DNA of 64,000 bases from Gordonia sp. X0973 (GCF_013348785.1 NZ_CP054691.1:3472001-3536000), one strand, 5' to 3'; numbered from the stretch's first letter, positions 44,005 through 53,481 are shown. Notes: generated by a model from the letters alone, not told the origin. Made by a program: numbers and translations.

Positions 44005-45642
44005 TTAGTCCAGCGGACCGGTCGGCAGCTCGCGCCGGACCAGCTTGCCGGTGGGGTTGCGGGGCAGTTCGTCGACGAAGATCACGTCGCGCGGCACCTT
44101 GTAACGGGCCAGATGGGCTTTCACGTGACCGCGGATGTCGTCGGCGGTCGGGTTGGCCCCCTTCTCCGGCACGATGAATGCCCGCAACCGGGTACCGAAC
44201 TCCTCGTCGTCGACGCCGATGACCGCGATGTCGGCCACGCCGTCATGGGCGGCGAGCAGGTTCTCGACCTCCTGCGGGTAGACGTTCTCCCCGCCCGAGA
44301 CGATCATGTCGTCGTCGCGACCGGCGATATGCCACAGGCCGTCGCCGTCGACGAAGGCCATGTCGCCGGTGGACATGTACCCGTCGAGGATCTGCTTGTT
44401 GCGCCCGTCGGTGTATCCCTCGAAGGGTGCGCCGTTGCGGACGAACAGTCGCCCGGGGGTGTTCTTGGCGCTGATCGGCTTGTCATTGTCGTCGTAGAGC
44501 TTGAGGTAGCTCGAGACCGGCGGCTTGCCGATCGATCCCGGTGATTTGCGCAGGTCCTGCGGCTGGGCCACGGCGGCGATCGCCACCTCGGTCGACCCGT
44601 ACAGGTTGTAGAGCGTGTCGCCGAAAGTGTTCTGCCACCGCTCGCACAGTGCGGGCGGGAGCGCCGAGCCGGCCACCACGACCGTCTTGAGCGACGACGT
44701 GTCGTATTTGCCGATGACGTCGTCGCCGAGTGCCAGGATCCGGTAGAGCATCGTGGGGATCGCGACGAGCATCTCGGCCTTGTTCTCGGCGATCGCGGCC
44801 AGCGTCTTCTCCGGGTCGAACCGGCGGAGCACCACGGCGGCGTTGGCCAGCGCGGTCGAGACGCCCCACAGCGCCCAGCCGGTGGCGTGGAAGATCGGGG
44901 AGACGATCACCACCGCGCTGCGCTGCGGAACGGGGATGCGGTCGAAGATCAGGGCGCTGGCGAACGGGGAGATCTTGGTGCGCTTGGCGCCCTTGGGCAA
45001 GCCGGTGGTGCCGCTGGTGAGGATCACGAATCCGGCGAACTCCTTGGGCAACGCTGGCGCCGTCGTGTTGCCCGCCACCACCAGGTCTTCGAGGACCCGC
45101 ACCCCCGCGGGCGGCTTGTGCTTGGAATCGACCCAGGTCAGGTAGCGCTTCTCGGCGGGGAAATCGCTGACGAGGTCGCTGAACTCCTCGTCGTAGAAGA
45201 TCGCCTTGAGACTCTCGCGCTTGGCGACCTCGTTGAACTGGGTCTTGCCGAAGCCGGTGTTCATCATGGCCAGCCGCACCCCGGCGCGACCGGTGCCGGC
45301 GATCATGGTGAGCAGCCCGCGGTGATCGCGCGCGATGATGCCGACGACCGAGCCCTCGGTGATGCCGTCGGCGTGCAGCTGGTTCGCGATCGCGTTGGCA
45401 CGCGCGTCGAAGTCGGCGTAGGTGAGCGTCCCGGCCTCGTCGACGATCGCCGGCTGATCCGGGTAGGCCGCCGCGTTCTGCCCGACGACGGTCGCGATCG
45501 GGCCGACCAGCTTGCCGAGCTTCACCGATTCGACGACGTGGCGGGGCTTGCGGAAGTCGATGGCCCCCGAGTTGGACAGGACTCGCACGGCTCCGACGAG
45601 GTCGGATACCTGGTCGAACGCGGTGCGCAATGCAGGCAGCAT
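44005..45642 (-). CDS. FadD-type acyl-CoA synthetase
   Basis: A 545-residue AMP-forming ligase. The P-loop is LTSGTTGLPKGAKRTK, the A8-type hinge GRDDDMIVSGGENVYPQEVE, and the catalytic Lys lies in NPTGKLVRREL. The N-terminus (FDQVSDLVGAVRVLSNSGAI) is typical of FadD2/FadD12-like mycobacterial proteins. It should activate a fatty acid (or make an acyl-adenylate). It is clearly different from the AlkK-like ligase at 15774. Followed (minus direction) by the terminator at 43925. Confidence 0.92.
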   Translation of the reverse strand: MLPALRTAFDQVSDLVGAVRVLSNSGAIDFRKPRHVVESVKLGKLVGPIATVVGQNAAAYPDQPAIVDEAGTLTYADFDARANAIANQLHADGITEGSVVGIIARDHRGLLTMIAGTGRAGVRLAMMNTGFGKTQFNEVAKRESLKAIFYDEEFSDLVSDFPAEKRYLTWVDSKHKPPAGVRVLEDLVVAGNTTAPALPKEFAGFVILTSGTTGLPKGAKRTKISPFASALIFDRIPVPQRSAVVIVSPIFHATGWALWGVSTALANAAVVLRRFDPEKTLAAIAENKAEMLVAIPTMLYRILALGDDVIGKYDTSSLKTVVVAGSALPPALCERWQNTFGDTLYNLYGSTEVAIAAVAQPQDLRKSPGSIGKPPVSSYLKLYDDNDKPISAKNTPGRLFVRNGAPFEGYTDGRNKQILDGYMSTGDMAFVDGDGLWHIAGRDDDMIVSGGENVYPQEVENLLAAHDGVADIAVIGVDDEEFGTRLRAFIVPEKGANPTADDIRGHVKAHLARYKVPRDVIFVDELPRNPTGKLVRRELPTGPLD

Positions 45643-45731
45643 GAACGTTTCCCTTTTCTGACTACGTGTGTTGTCTAACTTGGCCTACAGCCTAGACATA
45701 CCGGTGTGATGGCCGCCACGCTACCCCGTCG

Positions 45732-46466
45732 TCAGTCCTTCACCAGCACCATGACGAGATTGGTGGCGGCCACTTCGCGCAACCCCGGCACCCGGAGGAC
45801 CCACCACGCCCACCACGGCAGGTAGCGCGGGAAGGCGGCCGCCAACCGCGCCCCGCGAGCGGATCGCGCCCACGCCAAACCGCGCGACGCCGTCACCTTG
45901 AACAGCGACTGGCCGTACAGGTTCTTCGGCGGGTGTCCGTGTCGGCGCGTGTACCGCGCGGCCGCACGGTGCCCACCGAGGTAATGCGTGAGGCCCATCT
46001 CGTGACCGCCGAACGGCCCCCACCACAGTGTGTAGCTGATGATGATCGTCCCGCCCGGCCGCGTCACGCGGATCATCTCGTCGGCCATCTCCCACGGCAG
46101 CGGGGTATGCTCCACCACGTTCGACGACAGACACACGTCCACCGAGCCGTCGGCGAACGGCAGTGCCTCCCCGGCCGCTCGAACGGTCCTTCGCCGCGTC
46201 AGCCCGGCGGCGCGCAACTCGCCCGCATCCGGGTCGACGGCGAGATAGCTCGCCCCGCGCGCGGCGAAAGCGTCGGCGAAGTAGCCCGGACCGCCGCCGA
46301 CGTCGAGTACGACCTTGCCGTCGATCCCGCGGGCCACCGCCTCGGTCATCGCCGCGGTGTCGCGCGCCAGGGCTCCGTAGAACCGGGCCGGGTCGGACTG
46401 CTCGTACCGGAAATCGGCGAGCAGCCCGCGCGCCCGACCCCACGTGGCCAACCGCCGCATCCGCAT
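45732..46466 (-). CDS. SAM-dependent methyltransferase
   Basis: A 244-residue class I methyltransferase. The SAM motif VVLDVGGGPGYFADAFA is near residue 52 and the post-motif SSNVVEHTPLPWEMADEMIR near 115. The synteny with a TetR gene, a GT4 glycosyltransferase and a large membrane protein recalls M. tuberculosis Rv0224c-Rv0226c from memory, which suggests a cell-wall glycan substrate. It overlaps the upstream TetR gene by one base, so the two are co-transcribed. Confidence 0.88.
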   Translation of the reverse strand: MRMRRLATWGRARGLLADFRYEQSDPARFYGALARDTAAMTEAVARGIDGKVVLDVGGGPGYFADAFAARGASYLAVDPDAGELRAAGLTRRRTVRAAGEALPFADGSVDVCLSSNVVEHTPLPWEMADEMIRVTRPGGTIIISYTLWWGPFGGHEMGLTHYLGGHRAAARYTRRHGHPPKNLYGQSLFKVTASRGLAWARSARGARLAAAFPRYLPWWAWWVLRVPGLREVAATNLVMVLVKD

Positions 46467-47200
46467 CAGCCGCGCACCTTCGCCACCACACCGGCCACCA
46501 CCAGCTCCAGCGTGTACTCGAATTCGACGTCGATCGCGCGCGGGAAGTCGGCGACGCGGGTCAGCGCGGGGAAATGCGCCGGATCGAGCGACGCGTAGTA
46601 GTCGCGCAACTGCGCCACGTCATCCGCGTCGTCCTCGCCGCCCTGCACCGCTGCGCCGACGACGAGGCGGCCCAACGTCGTATAGGTGTCGGCGGCGTCG
46701 GCGGGGCTCAGCCCGTCGCGGATCATCTGCCGCATTCCGAGTTCCTGGCGGAACAGCGCCACCGGGCCGGCCGGGCGCTGCAGCAGGAACAACCGGGCCG
46801 CTGCCGGGTGTCGCCGGAGCACGCGGTAGCTGGTGCGCGCACCGAGGCGGATCCGGTCGGCCAGGTGCTCGGGCCCGGGCGCGCGGGACAGACCCTCGAC
46901 CTCGACGACGAGCTCGCGCATCATCTCGCCCATCAGCCGGTCGACGACCAGCGCCTCCAACTCCTCCTTACCGCCGGGGAGTTGGCGGTACAGCGTCGCC
47001 GTCGACGACCGCAGCCGCTTGGCGAGCGACCGCATCGACAGCGCATCGGCACCGCCCTCGTCGAGCAGGGCCAGCGCCGCGTCACAGATCTCGTCCAAGG
47101 CGCGCGCCGGCCTCCCCCTCCGACCGGGGTCCGGCTCGGGTTCCGCAGCGCGCCGGGCCCACCACTGCGGCGATCCTGGTACGGGGGGCTCGACGGTCAC
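46466..47200 (-). CDS. TetR-family regulator with TetR_C-type domain
   Basis: A 244-residue regulator with a disordered Pro/Arg-rich N-terminus (about 35 residues) before the helix-turn-helix LSMRSLAKRLRSSTATLYRQ. The C-terminal domain is the actinobacterial tetracycline-repressor-like type. Its stop overlaps the methyltransferase start. It is divergent from the GT4 gene (44 bp gap), so it may control both. Confidence 0.9.
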   Translation of the reverse strand: MTVEPPVPGSPQWWARRAAEPEPDPGRRGRPARALDEICDAALALLDEGGADALSMRSLAKRLRSSTATLYRQLPGGKEELEALVVDRLMGEMMRELVVEVEGLSRAPGPEHLADRIRLGARTSYRVLRRHPAAARLFLLQRPAGPVALFRQELGMRQMIRDGLSPADAADTYTTLGRLVVGAAVQGGEDDADDVAQLRDYYASLDPAHFPALTRVADFPRAIDVEFEYTLELVVAGVVAKVRG

Positions 47201-47244
47201 GGGAAGAACAGTAGTCCCCCTGACTGCGTATCCTGGTCGGCGTT

Positions 47245-48408
47245 ATGGCCACCACCCGGACCCCCGTCGCCACCCTGCTGTGCTGGCGCGATCTCGCCCA
47301 CCCGCAAGGCGGGGGCAGCGAGCGCTACCTGCAACGCGTGGGTGCCGAACTCGTGCGGCGGGGCCTGCGAGTCACGCTGGTCAGCGCCGCTTTCGACGGG
47401 TGTCTCGACGAGGAGACGGTCGACGGGGTGCGCATCCTGCGGCGCGGCGGTCGGCTGTCCGTGTACCCGCGGGCACTGCTGCTGTTGGCCGGGGCGCGCG
47501 TGGGACTGGGACCGCTGCGCGGCACCCGTCCCGACGTCGTCGTCGACACCCAGAACGGCGTCCCGTTCTTCGCCTCGCTGCTCACCCGACGCACCGTCGT
47601 CCTGGTGCACCACTGCCACCGCGAGCAGTGGCCCGTCGCCGGACCGCTCCTGTCCCGACTCGGATGGTGGATCGAATCGACACTGTCGCCGTGGGCGCAC
47701 CGTCGACGGCGCTATGTCACGGTGTCGGAGCCGTCGCGCGCGGAACTGGTCGCCCTGGGCGTCGACGCGGAACGCATCGAGGTGGTGCGCGCGGGCATCG
47801 ACCCGCCCGTCGCCGGCGACCGCGCCCCCGCCGGCAGACGGCTCGTCGTCTTGTCCCGACTGGTGCCGCATAAGCAGATCGAACACTCCCTCGACGCGCT
47901 GGCGGCGCTGCGCGCCGAGCAACCGGATCTGCGCATGGACGTCGTGGGCGGCGGCTGGTGGGAGCAGCGGCTGCGCGACCACGCGCGGGACCTCGGCGTC
48001 TGCGACCGCGTCGTCTTCCACGGGCACGTGTCCGAACGGCGCAAGCACGAATTGCTCGCCTCCGCCGCCGTCCACCTGATGCCCTCCCGCAAAGAGGGCT
48101 GGGGTATCGCCGTCGTCGAAGCGGCCCAGCACGGCGTCCCGACCGTCGGATACCGCTCGTCTGCGGGTCTCACCGACTCGATCGACGACGGTGTGACCGG
48201 GCTGCTCGTCGACGGCCGCGATGAACTGATCGCCGCCACCCGCAAGCTGCTGGAGAACCCCGGTCTCGCGCGCGAGCTGGGCGAGGCCGCGCGTGACGCC
48301 GCCGCCGGTTACTCCTGGTCGGCGACCGCCGACGGTTTCGTCGACGTCTTCGCCACGGTCAACCCGGAGGTCGACTGGGCGTCCTTCACCCCCTCCGCTG
48401 TCGAGTGA
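47245..48408 (+). CDS. GT4-family glycosyltransferase
   Basis: A 387-residue GT-B glycosyltransferase. The N-terminal block PQGGGSERYLQRVGAEL binds acceptor, the C-terminal EX7E-type region reads MPSRKEGWGIAVVEAAQHG and the nucleotide-sugar loop SRLVPHKQIEHSLDAL is present. Rv0225-like by context. Probably adds a sugar to a lipid-linked or wall glycan on the cytosolic face. Its 3' end overlaps the convergent membrane-protein gene by 23 bp. Confidence 0.9.
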   Translation: MATTRTPVATLLCWRDLAHPQGGGSERYLQRVGAELVRRGLRVTLVSAAFDGCLDEETVDGVRILRRGGRLSVYPRALLLLAGARVGLGPLRGTRPDVVVDTQNGVPFFASLLTRRTVVLVHHCHREQWPVAGPLLSRLGWWIESTLSPWAHRRRRYVTVSEPSRAELVALGVDAERIEVVRAGIDPPVAGDRAPAGRRLVVLSRLVPHKQIEHSLDALAALRAEQPDLRMDVVGGGWWEQRLRDHARDLGVCDRVVFHGHVSERRKHELLASAAVHLMPSRKEGWGIAVVEAAQHGVPTVGYRSSAGLTDSIDDGVTGLLVDGRDELIAATRKLLENPGLARELGEAARDAAAGYSWSATADGFVDVFATVNPEVDWASFTPSAVE

Positions 48409-50233
48409 GACGAGGAGCGCGGCGGGACGCAACGCATCGAGAGACGACCAGCCCCACGGCACCAACGAGCGCGATGAGCCACACGAGATGTGCGACGAGG
48501 ACGATGGCACGACGCGCCGACGAGGCGCCCGCCTCGATCACCGGATTCGGCACACGGTAGAGGGTCAGGTAGTCACCGGCGAAAACCGGTGTGGCAGAGA
48601 CAAACCCGGTGGGAGTCCGGTTGCGCGACGGCTCCTCGACGAGGAGCCAGCCGACCCCCTCGGCGGCCAGGTCGGCGGGGCCGGCGCCCTGTTCCAGAGC
48701 GCGCTGCACCTGAGCGGCCCGCGTCGTCGGTGCCGCGTCGACGCGTTGTCCGTCGACGACCAACTCCCCCGTCTCGAGGACCGGTGCGCGCAGTAGCCGC
48801 CGCGCCGGGTCGAGACTCTGCGTCGGGGCGAAGGAATAGTCGCGCATCATGCCGCCCGGCCACAGTGCGACCGCCCCCTCGTCGGCGGGGACCAGGCGCG
48901 CAACGGTGTGCCAATCCGACGGCAGGCCGACCGGGTGCAGGCGCAGCGCTGCATCGGGCAACGGTGCGACGATCAGCATCGCGACCGCGGCGAAGGCGAA
49001 ACCGCGGGGCAGGATGCGCTGGACCGCGCGCACGGCCCCCGCCACACCGATCGCGACCGCGGGCATCAGCAAGGCCAGGAACTTCTGGGTGTCGCGCAGC
49101 AGCCCGGCGCCCGGGACGTGCTCGATGAGCCAGGTCATCGTCGCCAGCCCGGGGGCGGTCGAAGCGAAGACCACGAGAACGACGGTTGCGACCGCGAGTG
49201 CCGCTGCGACGACGGCACGGCGGTCGAGTCCGCCGTCCCTACGGTGGTCGAGTGCGTCGCCCATACGCTGGTCGGGGGCACCATCCATACGGTGGTCTGG
49301 GGCACCGTCCACCCGGCGGTCGAGTCCGCCGTCCCTACGGTGGTCGAGTGCCCGACGAGCTTGCGAGTCGGGTGTATCGAGACCTCGCAAGACGAATCGC
49401 CAACCCACCACGACAACGGCGAGGAGCACGGCCGTCGCGATCCCCGCCCACCACGTCGTGCGGCTCGCGGGCACGGCGTCGGCATTCCAGATCCCGCCCA
49501 TCCCGAGCGCGGTGAACATGCGCCCCAATCCCGGCTCGGCCCGCAGGGCGAATACCCGGGTCGCCGCGGGGTCGCTCGTCGTCGACACCGGGTTGAGCGC
49601 GGTGGCGACGACCCACGGCAGCGCCCCGACGAACAGGGGGGAAATGGCGGCCAACGCCCGTCGCACCTCCCCGCGCCACAACGACGGCACGACCAGCGCG
49701 GCACCGGCCGCGAAGACCGCCAGGATCGAGCCCGACGGGGTGAGACCGGCGCCGACGACCGCGGCCCACAGCAACGGCCAGCCGCCGCGCTCGGCATCCC
49801 GAATACGTTGGGCGGCAAGGAGAATCCACGGGATTGCCGCATAGCCCGCCATCAGGCTCCACTGCCCCTGCATGATCCGCTCTGCGACGTACGGATTCCA
49901 CACCGCCACCAGACCGGCCGCGCACTGCGGAGCCCAACCGCCGCCGACGATCCGGCCGGCCAACAATCCCGCACCGATCCCCGCCAGCGCCAACGCGATC
50001 CAGGTGATCACGACGACCACGACACTGCCGGGGAGGACCGTCGACGCCACGGCGAGCAGGCCGTCCTGCGGCACCGCCCGCGCCGGGGTCTCACCGAGCC
50101 CCAGCGCGGCGTCGGTCAGAAAGGACCGCGGCGTCGACACCGCGTCGCGCATCAACAGCGGGCCGCCGGACAGCCCCGCGCCGAGGACCGCGGCGGCGCT
50201 GCACGCGCTGATCGCGATCAGGGCGCGCGGCAT
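48386..50233 (-). CDS. Large integral membrane protein (Rv0226c/GT-C-like)
   Basis: A 615-residue protein with about ten membrane segments (VVVVVITWIALALAGIGAGL, AGLVAVWNPYVAERIM region, IATAVLLAVVVVGWRFVL, VVAAALAVATVVLVVFAS) and a C-terminal soluble part before a last TM. The layout recalls GT-C-like envelope proteins. Between two TM segments (residues about 285-345) lies a charged low-complexity linker with repeats DHRRDGGLDRR and DGAPDHRM, derived from the dispersed repeat at 49219-49390. Membrane topology suggests the linker is a loop. Function unknown. Confidence 0.8.
   Translation of the reverse strand: MPRALIAISACSAAAVLGAGLSGGPLLMRDAVSTPRSFLTDAALGLGETPARAVPQDGLLAVASTVLPGSVVVVVITWIALALAGIGAGLLAGRIVGGGWAPQCAAGLVAVWNPYVAERIMQGQWSLMAGYAAIPWILLAAQRIRDAERGGWPLLWAAVVGAGLTPSGSILAVFAAGAALVVPSLWRGEVRRALAAISPLFVGALPWVVATALNPVSTTSDPAATRVFALRAEPGLGRMFTALGMGGIWNADAVPASRTTWWAGIATAVLLAVVVVGWRFVLRGLDTPDSQARRALDHRRDGGLDRRVDGAPDHRMDGAPDQRMGDALDHRRDGGLDRRAVVAAALAVATVVLVVFASTAPGLATMTWLIEHVPGAGLLRDTQKFLALLMPAVAIGVAGAVRAVQRILPRGFAFAAVAMLIVAPLPDAALRLHPVGLPSDWHTVARLVPADEGAVALWPGGMMRDYSFAPTQSLDPARRLLRAPVLETGELVVDGQRVDAAPTTRAAQVQRALEQGAGPADLAAEGVGWLLVEEPSRNRTPTGFVSATPVFAGDYLTLYRVPNPVIEAGASSARRAIVLVAHLVWLIALVGAVGLVVSRCVASRRAPRLTRQRRG
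49219..49390. repeat. Dispersed repeat inside a membrane-protein gene
   Basis: Contains CCTACGGTGGTCGAGTGC twice and ends with GGGTGTATCGAGACC, the same end sequences as the intergenic repeat at 32799-32964. Internal short repeats (CATACGGTGGTC, CCCGGCGGTCGAG) occur between them. The block has stayed in frame in the host gene. Confidence 0.78.
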
Positions 50234-50242
50234 CGGAGTCTT

Positions 50243-51163
50243 CTACCGGTGGTAGGTGTCCGACGGGGCGGTGGAGTGCCCGGACTCGTCGGTGAAGTAG
50301 GTCGACGACGTGATCCCGTACGCGCGGGCCAGGTCGAGGATCTTCGTGGCACGGGCGATGCGCGGCAGGTCGGAGCCGTTGCGGATCTCCCCGCCGTCGC
50401 GGTCGAACTCGGCGAAGAACTCGCGCGCCCAGTCGATGTCGTCGCGCGACGGGGACAACCCCTCGTTCACCGGGGCGCACTGCTCGGGAGTGAGGCAGAT
50501 CTTGCCGGTCATCCCGAATTCGACGCTGACCGAGGTCGCCTCGGACAGCTTGAGAACGCTGGACCCGACGGTCGGGCCGTCGATCGCGCTGGGCAGATGG
50601 GCGGCCTTCGCGGCAATGGTGAACCGCGACCGCGCATAGGCCAGGGTCAGCGGATTCTCGCCGAATCCGGTGTCGCGTCGGAAATCGCCGATGCCGAACG
50701 CGAGGCGGAAAGTGCCCTTCGCGGTCGCGATCTCACTGATCCGCTCCAGCCCGCGCGCCGTCTCGACGAGCGCGACGATCGGCACGTTCGGGATGCGGTT
50801 CGCGGTCTCGGTGATGTGATCCACCGACTCCACCATCGCGAGCATGATCCCGCCGATCGAGGTCTGCGCCAGCGCATCGAGGTCGTCGGCCCACCACGGG
50901 GTGCCGAAGCCGTTGACCCGAACCCAGTCGTCGTGGCCCTCGTTCAGCCAGCGGACGGCGTTGTCGCGCGCGGCGACCTTGTCCTTCGGTGCGACCGCAT
51001 CCTCGATGTCGAGGACGACGATGTCCGCACGCGACCGGGCCGCCGGCTCGAAGCGCTCGTACTGCGCCCCGTTGACGAGCAGCCAGCTCCGCGCGAGCAC
51101 CGGATCGATACGCGACCCGACTTCCTCCGAGTCGGCGGGGGCCACGAATTCTTGGTCGTACAC
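50243..51163 (-). CDS. CitE-like HpcH/HpaI aldolase/lyase family protein
   Basis: A 306-residue TIM-barrel lyase. The metal/substrate motifs DIVVLDIEDAVAPKDK, VALVETARGLERI and FGIGDFRRDTGF are characteristic of citrate lyase beta-subunit-like (CitE) proteins. No alpha or gamma subunits of citrate lyase are nearby, so it is a stand-alone CitE-like enzyme acting on a short acyl-CoA or 2-keto acid; related mycobacterial enzymes act on beta-hydroxyl-acyl-CoA. It follows the membrane-protein gene closely. Confidence 0.9.
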   Translation of the reverse strand: MYDQEFVAPADSEEVGSRIDPVLARSWLLVNGAQYERFEPAARSRADIVVLDIEDAVAPKDKVAARDNAVRWLNEGHDDWVRVNGFGTPWWADDLDALAQTSIGGIMLAMVESVDHITETANRIPNVPIVALVETARGLERISEIATAKGTFRLAFGIGDFRRDTGFGENPLTLAYARSRFTIAAKAAHLPSAIDGPTVGSSVLKLSEATSVSVEFGMTGKICLTPEQCAPVNEGLSPSRDDIDWAREFFAEFDRDGGEIRNGSDLPRIARATKILDLARAYGITSSTYFTDESGHSTAPSDTYHR

Positions 51164-51231
51164 GCCCTCTATCGTCGCCTATCGGTTGTGGCGATGACAA
51201 AGCGGTATGCGCAAAGCGGCAGACTGGACGG

Positions 51232-52518
51232 GTGAATTCTGTGAGCGGTGCCGTGCGCTCGCTCGGTGCGGTCACCGTCGGGGCGACGGTCGCCAACGTC
51301 GCCGCCTACCTGGTCGCCATTCCCGCCAGCCGCTCGCTGGGGGCCGTCGACTACGGGGTCTTCGGCATCGTCATGGCGGCGATGGTGGTCGTGGCGGCGC
51401 CGTCCATGGCCGTGCAGGCGGTGATCGCCCGCGAGGTGGTCCACGGTCGGACCGACGTGAAGCCGCTGGCGGTACGCACCGCCGTGCTGGTGGCGACATT
51501 CGCCGTGGTGGCCGGAATGATCCTGGTCCCGATCCTTCGCATTCCCGTCGCGGCGGCCACCGCCGGGTTGGTGATGGCACCGCTGATCGTCCTCACCGCC
51601 GCGGGACAGGGGATCCTGCAGGGGCATGGCGAATTCGGGCGACTCGGGTGGCTGTTGGCCCTGGTCGGTGTCTTGCGGGCCGGGCCGATGATCGTCGCGG
51701 TCCTGCTCGACGCCTCGGCGGTCGGCGCGTTGTGGGCCGGTGCGGCCGGCACGCTCGCGGCGGCACTGCTCTCCTGGCGGTGGGCCAACCTCCCACAATC
51801 GTCCGAATCCGTGGGGTCCGAGGGCGTATTGCCCTCAGCACCCGCCGTTTCGGAAGATTTCGGTACCCGCGCCGGGGTGCTCGACGTACTCGGGGCATCC
51901 CAGGTGCAACTCGCCCTGCTCGTGGCGGTCTCGCTCGACCTGCTGCTGGCCCGGGTCGTGTTGTCGGAGACCGACGCCGGGCTCTACGCGTTGGGTGCAG
52001 TGGTGACGAAGGCGGCCTTCTGGTTGCCGCAGGCGGTCGGGACCGTGGTGTACCCGCGCCTGGCCGCCCCCGGGTCCACCCCGGGCTCGTTGCGCAAGGC
52101 CTTCGGCGTGGTCACCGGGATCGGTGCCGTGGTGGTCGGCGCCACCTGGGTGGGCGCTCCGCTCGTCCCGCACGTCGTCGGGGCGGAATACCGTCCGATC
52201 GTCGGCATCCTGTGGGTATTCGCCGCGGCCGGGGCGGTCTTCGCGGTCCTCGCGCTGTTGCTGCTCGCGGTCATCGCGGTGCGGCGCACCGTCATCGGCA
52301 TCGCGGTCTGGGTGTTGGTCGCGGGCCAAGCCGCGGCGATTCTGGCGTGGGCGCATTCGGTCGCGACGCTGGTCGGCATCGCCGCGGTGTCGGCCACGAT
52401 CATCACCACCGTTTGCGTTGCGGCGTTGGCGCTGGGTTCGCGAAGTAGTCGTCGAGCGTCACCATCTGCAGGTGCCGGTCGCGAATCGCATTCACAAAGT
52501 GCTGGTAGACGTGGGTGA
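51232..52518 (+). CDS. Polysaccharide flippase / MVF-MATE-like membrane protein
   Basis: A 428-residue protein from a GTG start with about 12 hydrophobic segments, beginning VSGAVRSLGAVTVGATVANV, the pattern of Wzx-like polysaccharide biosynthesis proteins. SRSLGAVDYGVFGIVMAAMV is the classic first-helix block of this family. It probably moves a lipid-linked glycan across the membrane, in line with nearby glycosyltransferase and deacetylase genes. The C-terminal 35 residues are charged, and the 3' end overlaps the convergent deacetylase gene by 116 bp. Confidence 0.85.
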   Translation: MNSVSGAVRSLGAVTVGATVANVAAYLVAIPASRSLGAVDYGVFGIVMAAMVVVAAPSMAVQAVIAREVVHGRTDVKPLAVRTAVLVATFAVVAGMILVPILRIPVAAATAGLVMAPLIVLTAAGQGILQGHGEFGRLGWLLALVGVLRAGPMIVAVLLDASAVGALWAGAAGTLAAALLSWRWANLPQSSESVGSEGVLPSAPAVSEDFGTRAGVLDVLGASQVQLALLVAVSLDLLLARVVLSETDAGLYALGAVVTKAAFWLPQAVGTVVYPRLAAPGSTPGSLRKAFGVVTGIGAVVVGATWVGAPLVPHVVGAEYRPIVGILWVFAAAGAVFAVLALLLLAVIAVRRTVIGIAVWVLVAGQAAAILAWAHSVATLVGIAAVSATIITTVCVAALALGSRSSRRASPSAGAGRESHSQSAGRRG

Positions 52519-53203
52519 CCGGGTCATGGTTGGCGTGCCCGATCACGATGGCCTGCGGTAGGAAATAGTGCCGGATGGCGCTGATCAAGAACTGTTCGGT
52601 GACGACGCCCGAGTCGGAGAGCGAGCCGTACCAGAGGGTGGGCACGGTGTAGCCGAGGTCGGCGGCGACGCGGTCGACCTCGTCGTTGTGAAAGCCGTAG
52701 GGCGGGCGGTAGAACGGTGTCCCGTCGACGCCGAAGGTGTTGCGCAGGAACTCCTTGTTGCGCTGCAACTCCTGCGCGACCTCCTGCGGTGCCAACGAGG
52801 TCAGGTCCGGATGGGTCCACGTGTGATTGCCGAGTTGGATCTGGCCGGATTCGACGAGCGGCGCCAAGACGTCGCGGTTGTCGCGCCAACTGTCGTACTT
52901 CCCGGTGACGAAGAAGGTGAACCTCGCACCGGTCTCCCGGGCGAATGCTGCGTAAGCGCGCACGACCTCCGAACTCGCACCGTCGTCGACGGTCAGCGCG
53001 AACGAGTTGCCCAGTCCCGGGAGCCGGGTGATCGTCTTGTCCGGCAGCGGCACCTTGTGCGGCAGCGGACCCGCCAGTGGTCCAGAAAGCGCCGGCCCGC
53101 TGCGCGCCGACGATGTCGGGGTGGGCGTGGACACGGTCGTGCACGCGCTCAGCACTCCGGCGCCCGCGACGGCCAGCCCGGCAAGGAATTCTCGTCTGTC
53201 CAC
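52403..53203 (-). CDS. Polysaccharide deacetylase lipoprotein
   Basis: A 266-residue NodB-type deacetylase from a GTG at 53203. The N-terminus VDRREFLAGLAVAGAGVLSA followed by Cys is a Tat-like lipoprotein signal (RREFL, lipobox LSAC). The catalytic motif is LTVDDGAS (NodB usually TFDDG), then GNHTWTHPDLTSL with the metal-binding His pair, and RPPYGFHN. It should remove acetyl groups from a wall glycan outside the membrane. Confidence 0.88.
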   Translation of the reverse strand: MDRREFLAGLAVAGAGVLSACTTVSTPTPTSSARSGPALSGPLAGPLPHKVPLPDKTITRLPGLGNSFALTVDDGASSEVVRAYAAFARETGARFTFFVTGKYDSWRDNRDVLAPLVESGQIQLGNHTWTHPDLTSLAPQEVAQELQRNKEFLRNTFGVDGTPFYRPPYGFHNDEVDRVAADLGYTVPTLWYGSLSDSGVVTEQFLISAIRHYFLPQAIVIGHANHDPVTHVYQHFVNAIRDRHLQMVTLDDYFANPAPTPQRKRW

Positions 53204-53301
53204 ACCGCAACGGTACGTCACAGCAGAGGCAATACATGGGACCTGACCTGCGGAGATACCCGAATTGTCCGCGATGGGAGCTTGCTTCGGAAGGCCGGCG
53301 A

Positions 53302-53481
53302 CTAGGCCGGGAGTCGCCCCTCGGCCACGTCGAGCACCCACTGTTCGGGCTCCTCGCCGCGTATCCGGGCCGCATTCACGAGAATCCTGGCGGCGCTGCG
53401 ACGCGTGCTCGGATTGGAACCCCGCAACTGGAAGTCCGCCCGCTCACGGGCCGCCGCGCTCTCCTCAAGAGACATCGACAT
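53302..53481 (-). CDS. Small hypothetical protein (59 aa)
   Basis: From an ATG at 53481 placed six bases after AGGAGG, the frame reads MSMSLEESAAARERADFQLR and ends RGEEPEQWVLDVAEGRLPA. Amphipathic and helical in appearance, with no membrane segment. The excellent ribosome-binding site supports a real gene. No family recognised. Confidence 0.65.
   Translation of the reverse strand: MSMSLEESAAARERADFQLRGSNPSTRRSAARILVNAARIRGEEPEQWVLDVAEGRLPA

Noticed and set aside
46163..48079. 638-aa plus-strand open frame
   Set aside because: Runs through methyltransferase, TetR and GT4 genes in a wrong frame.
48908..51235. 775-aa plus-strand open frame
   Set aside because: Shadow of the membrane-protein and CitE genes on the minus strand; Arg/Gly/Pro-rich with no domain.
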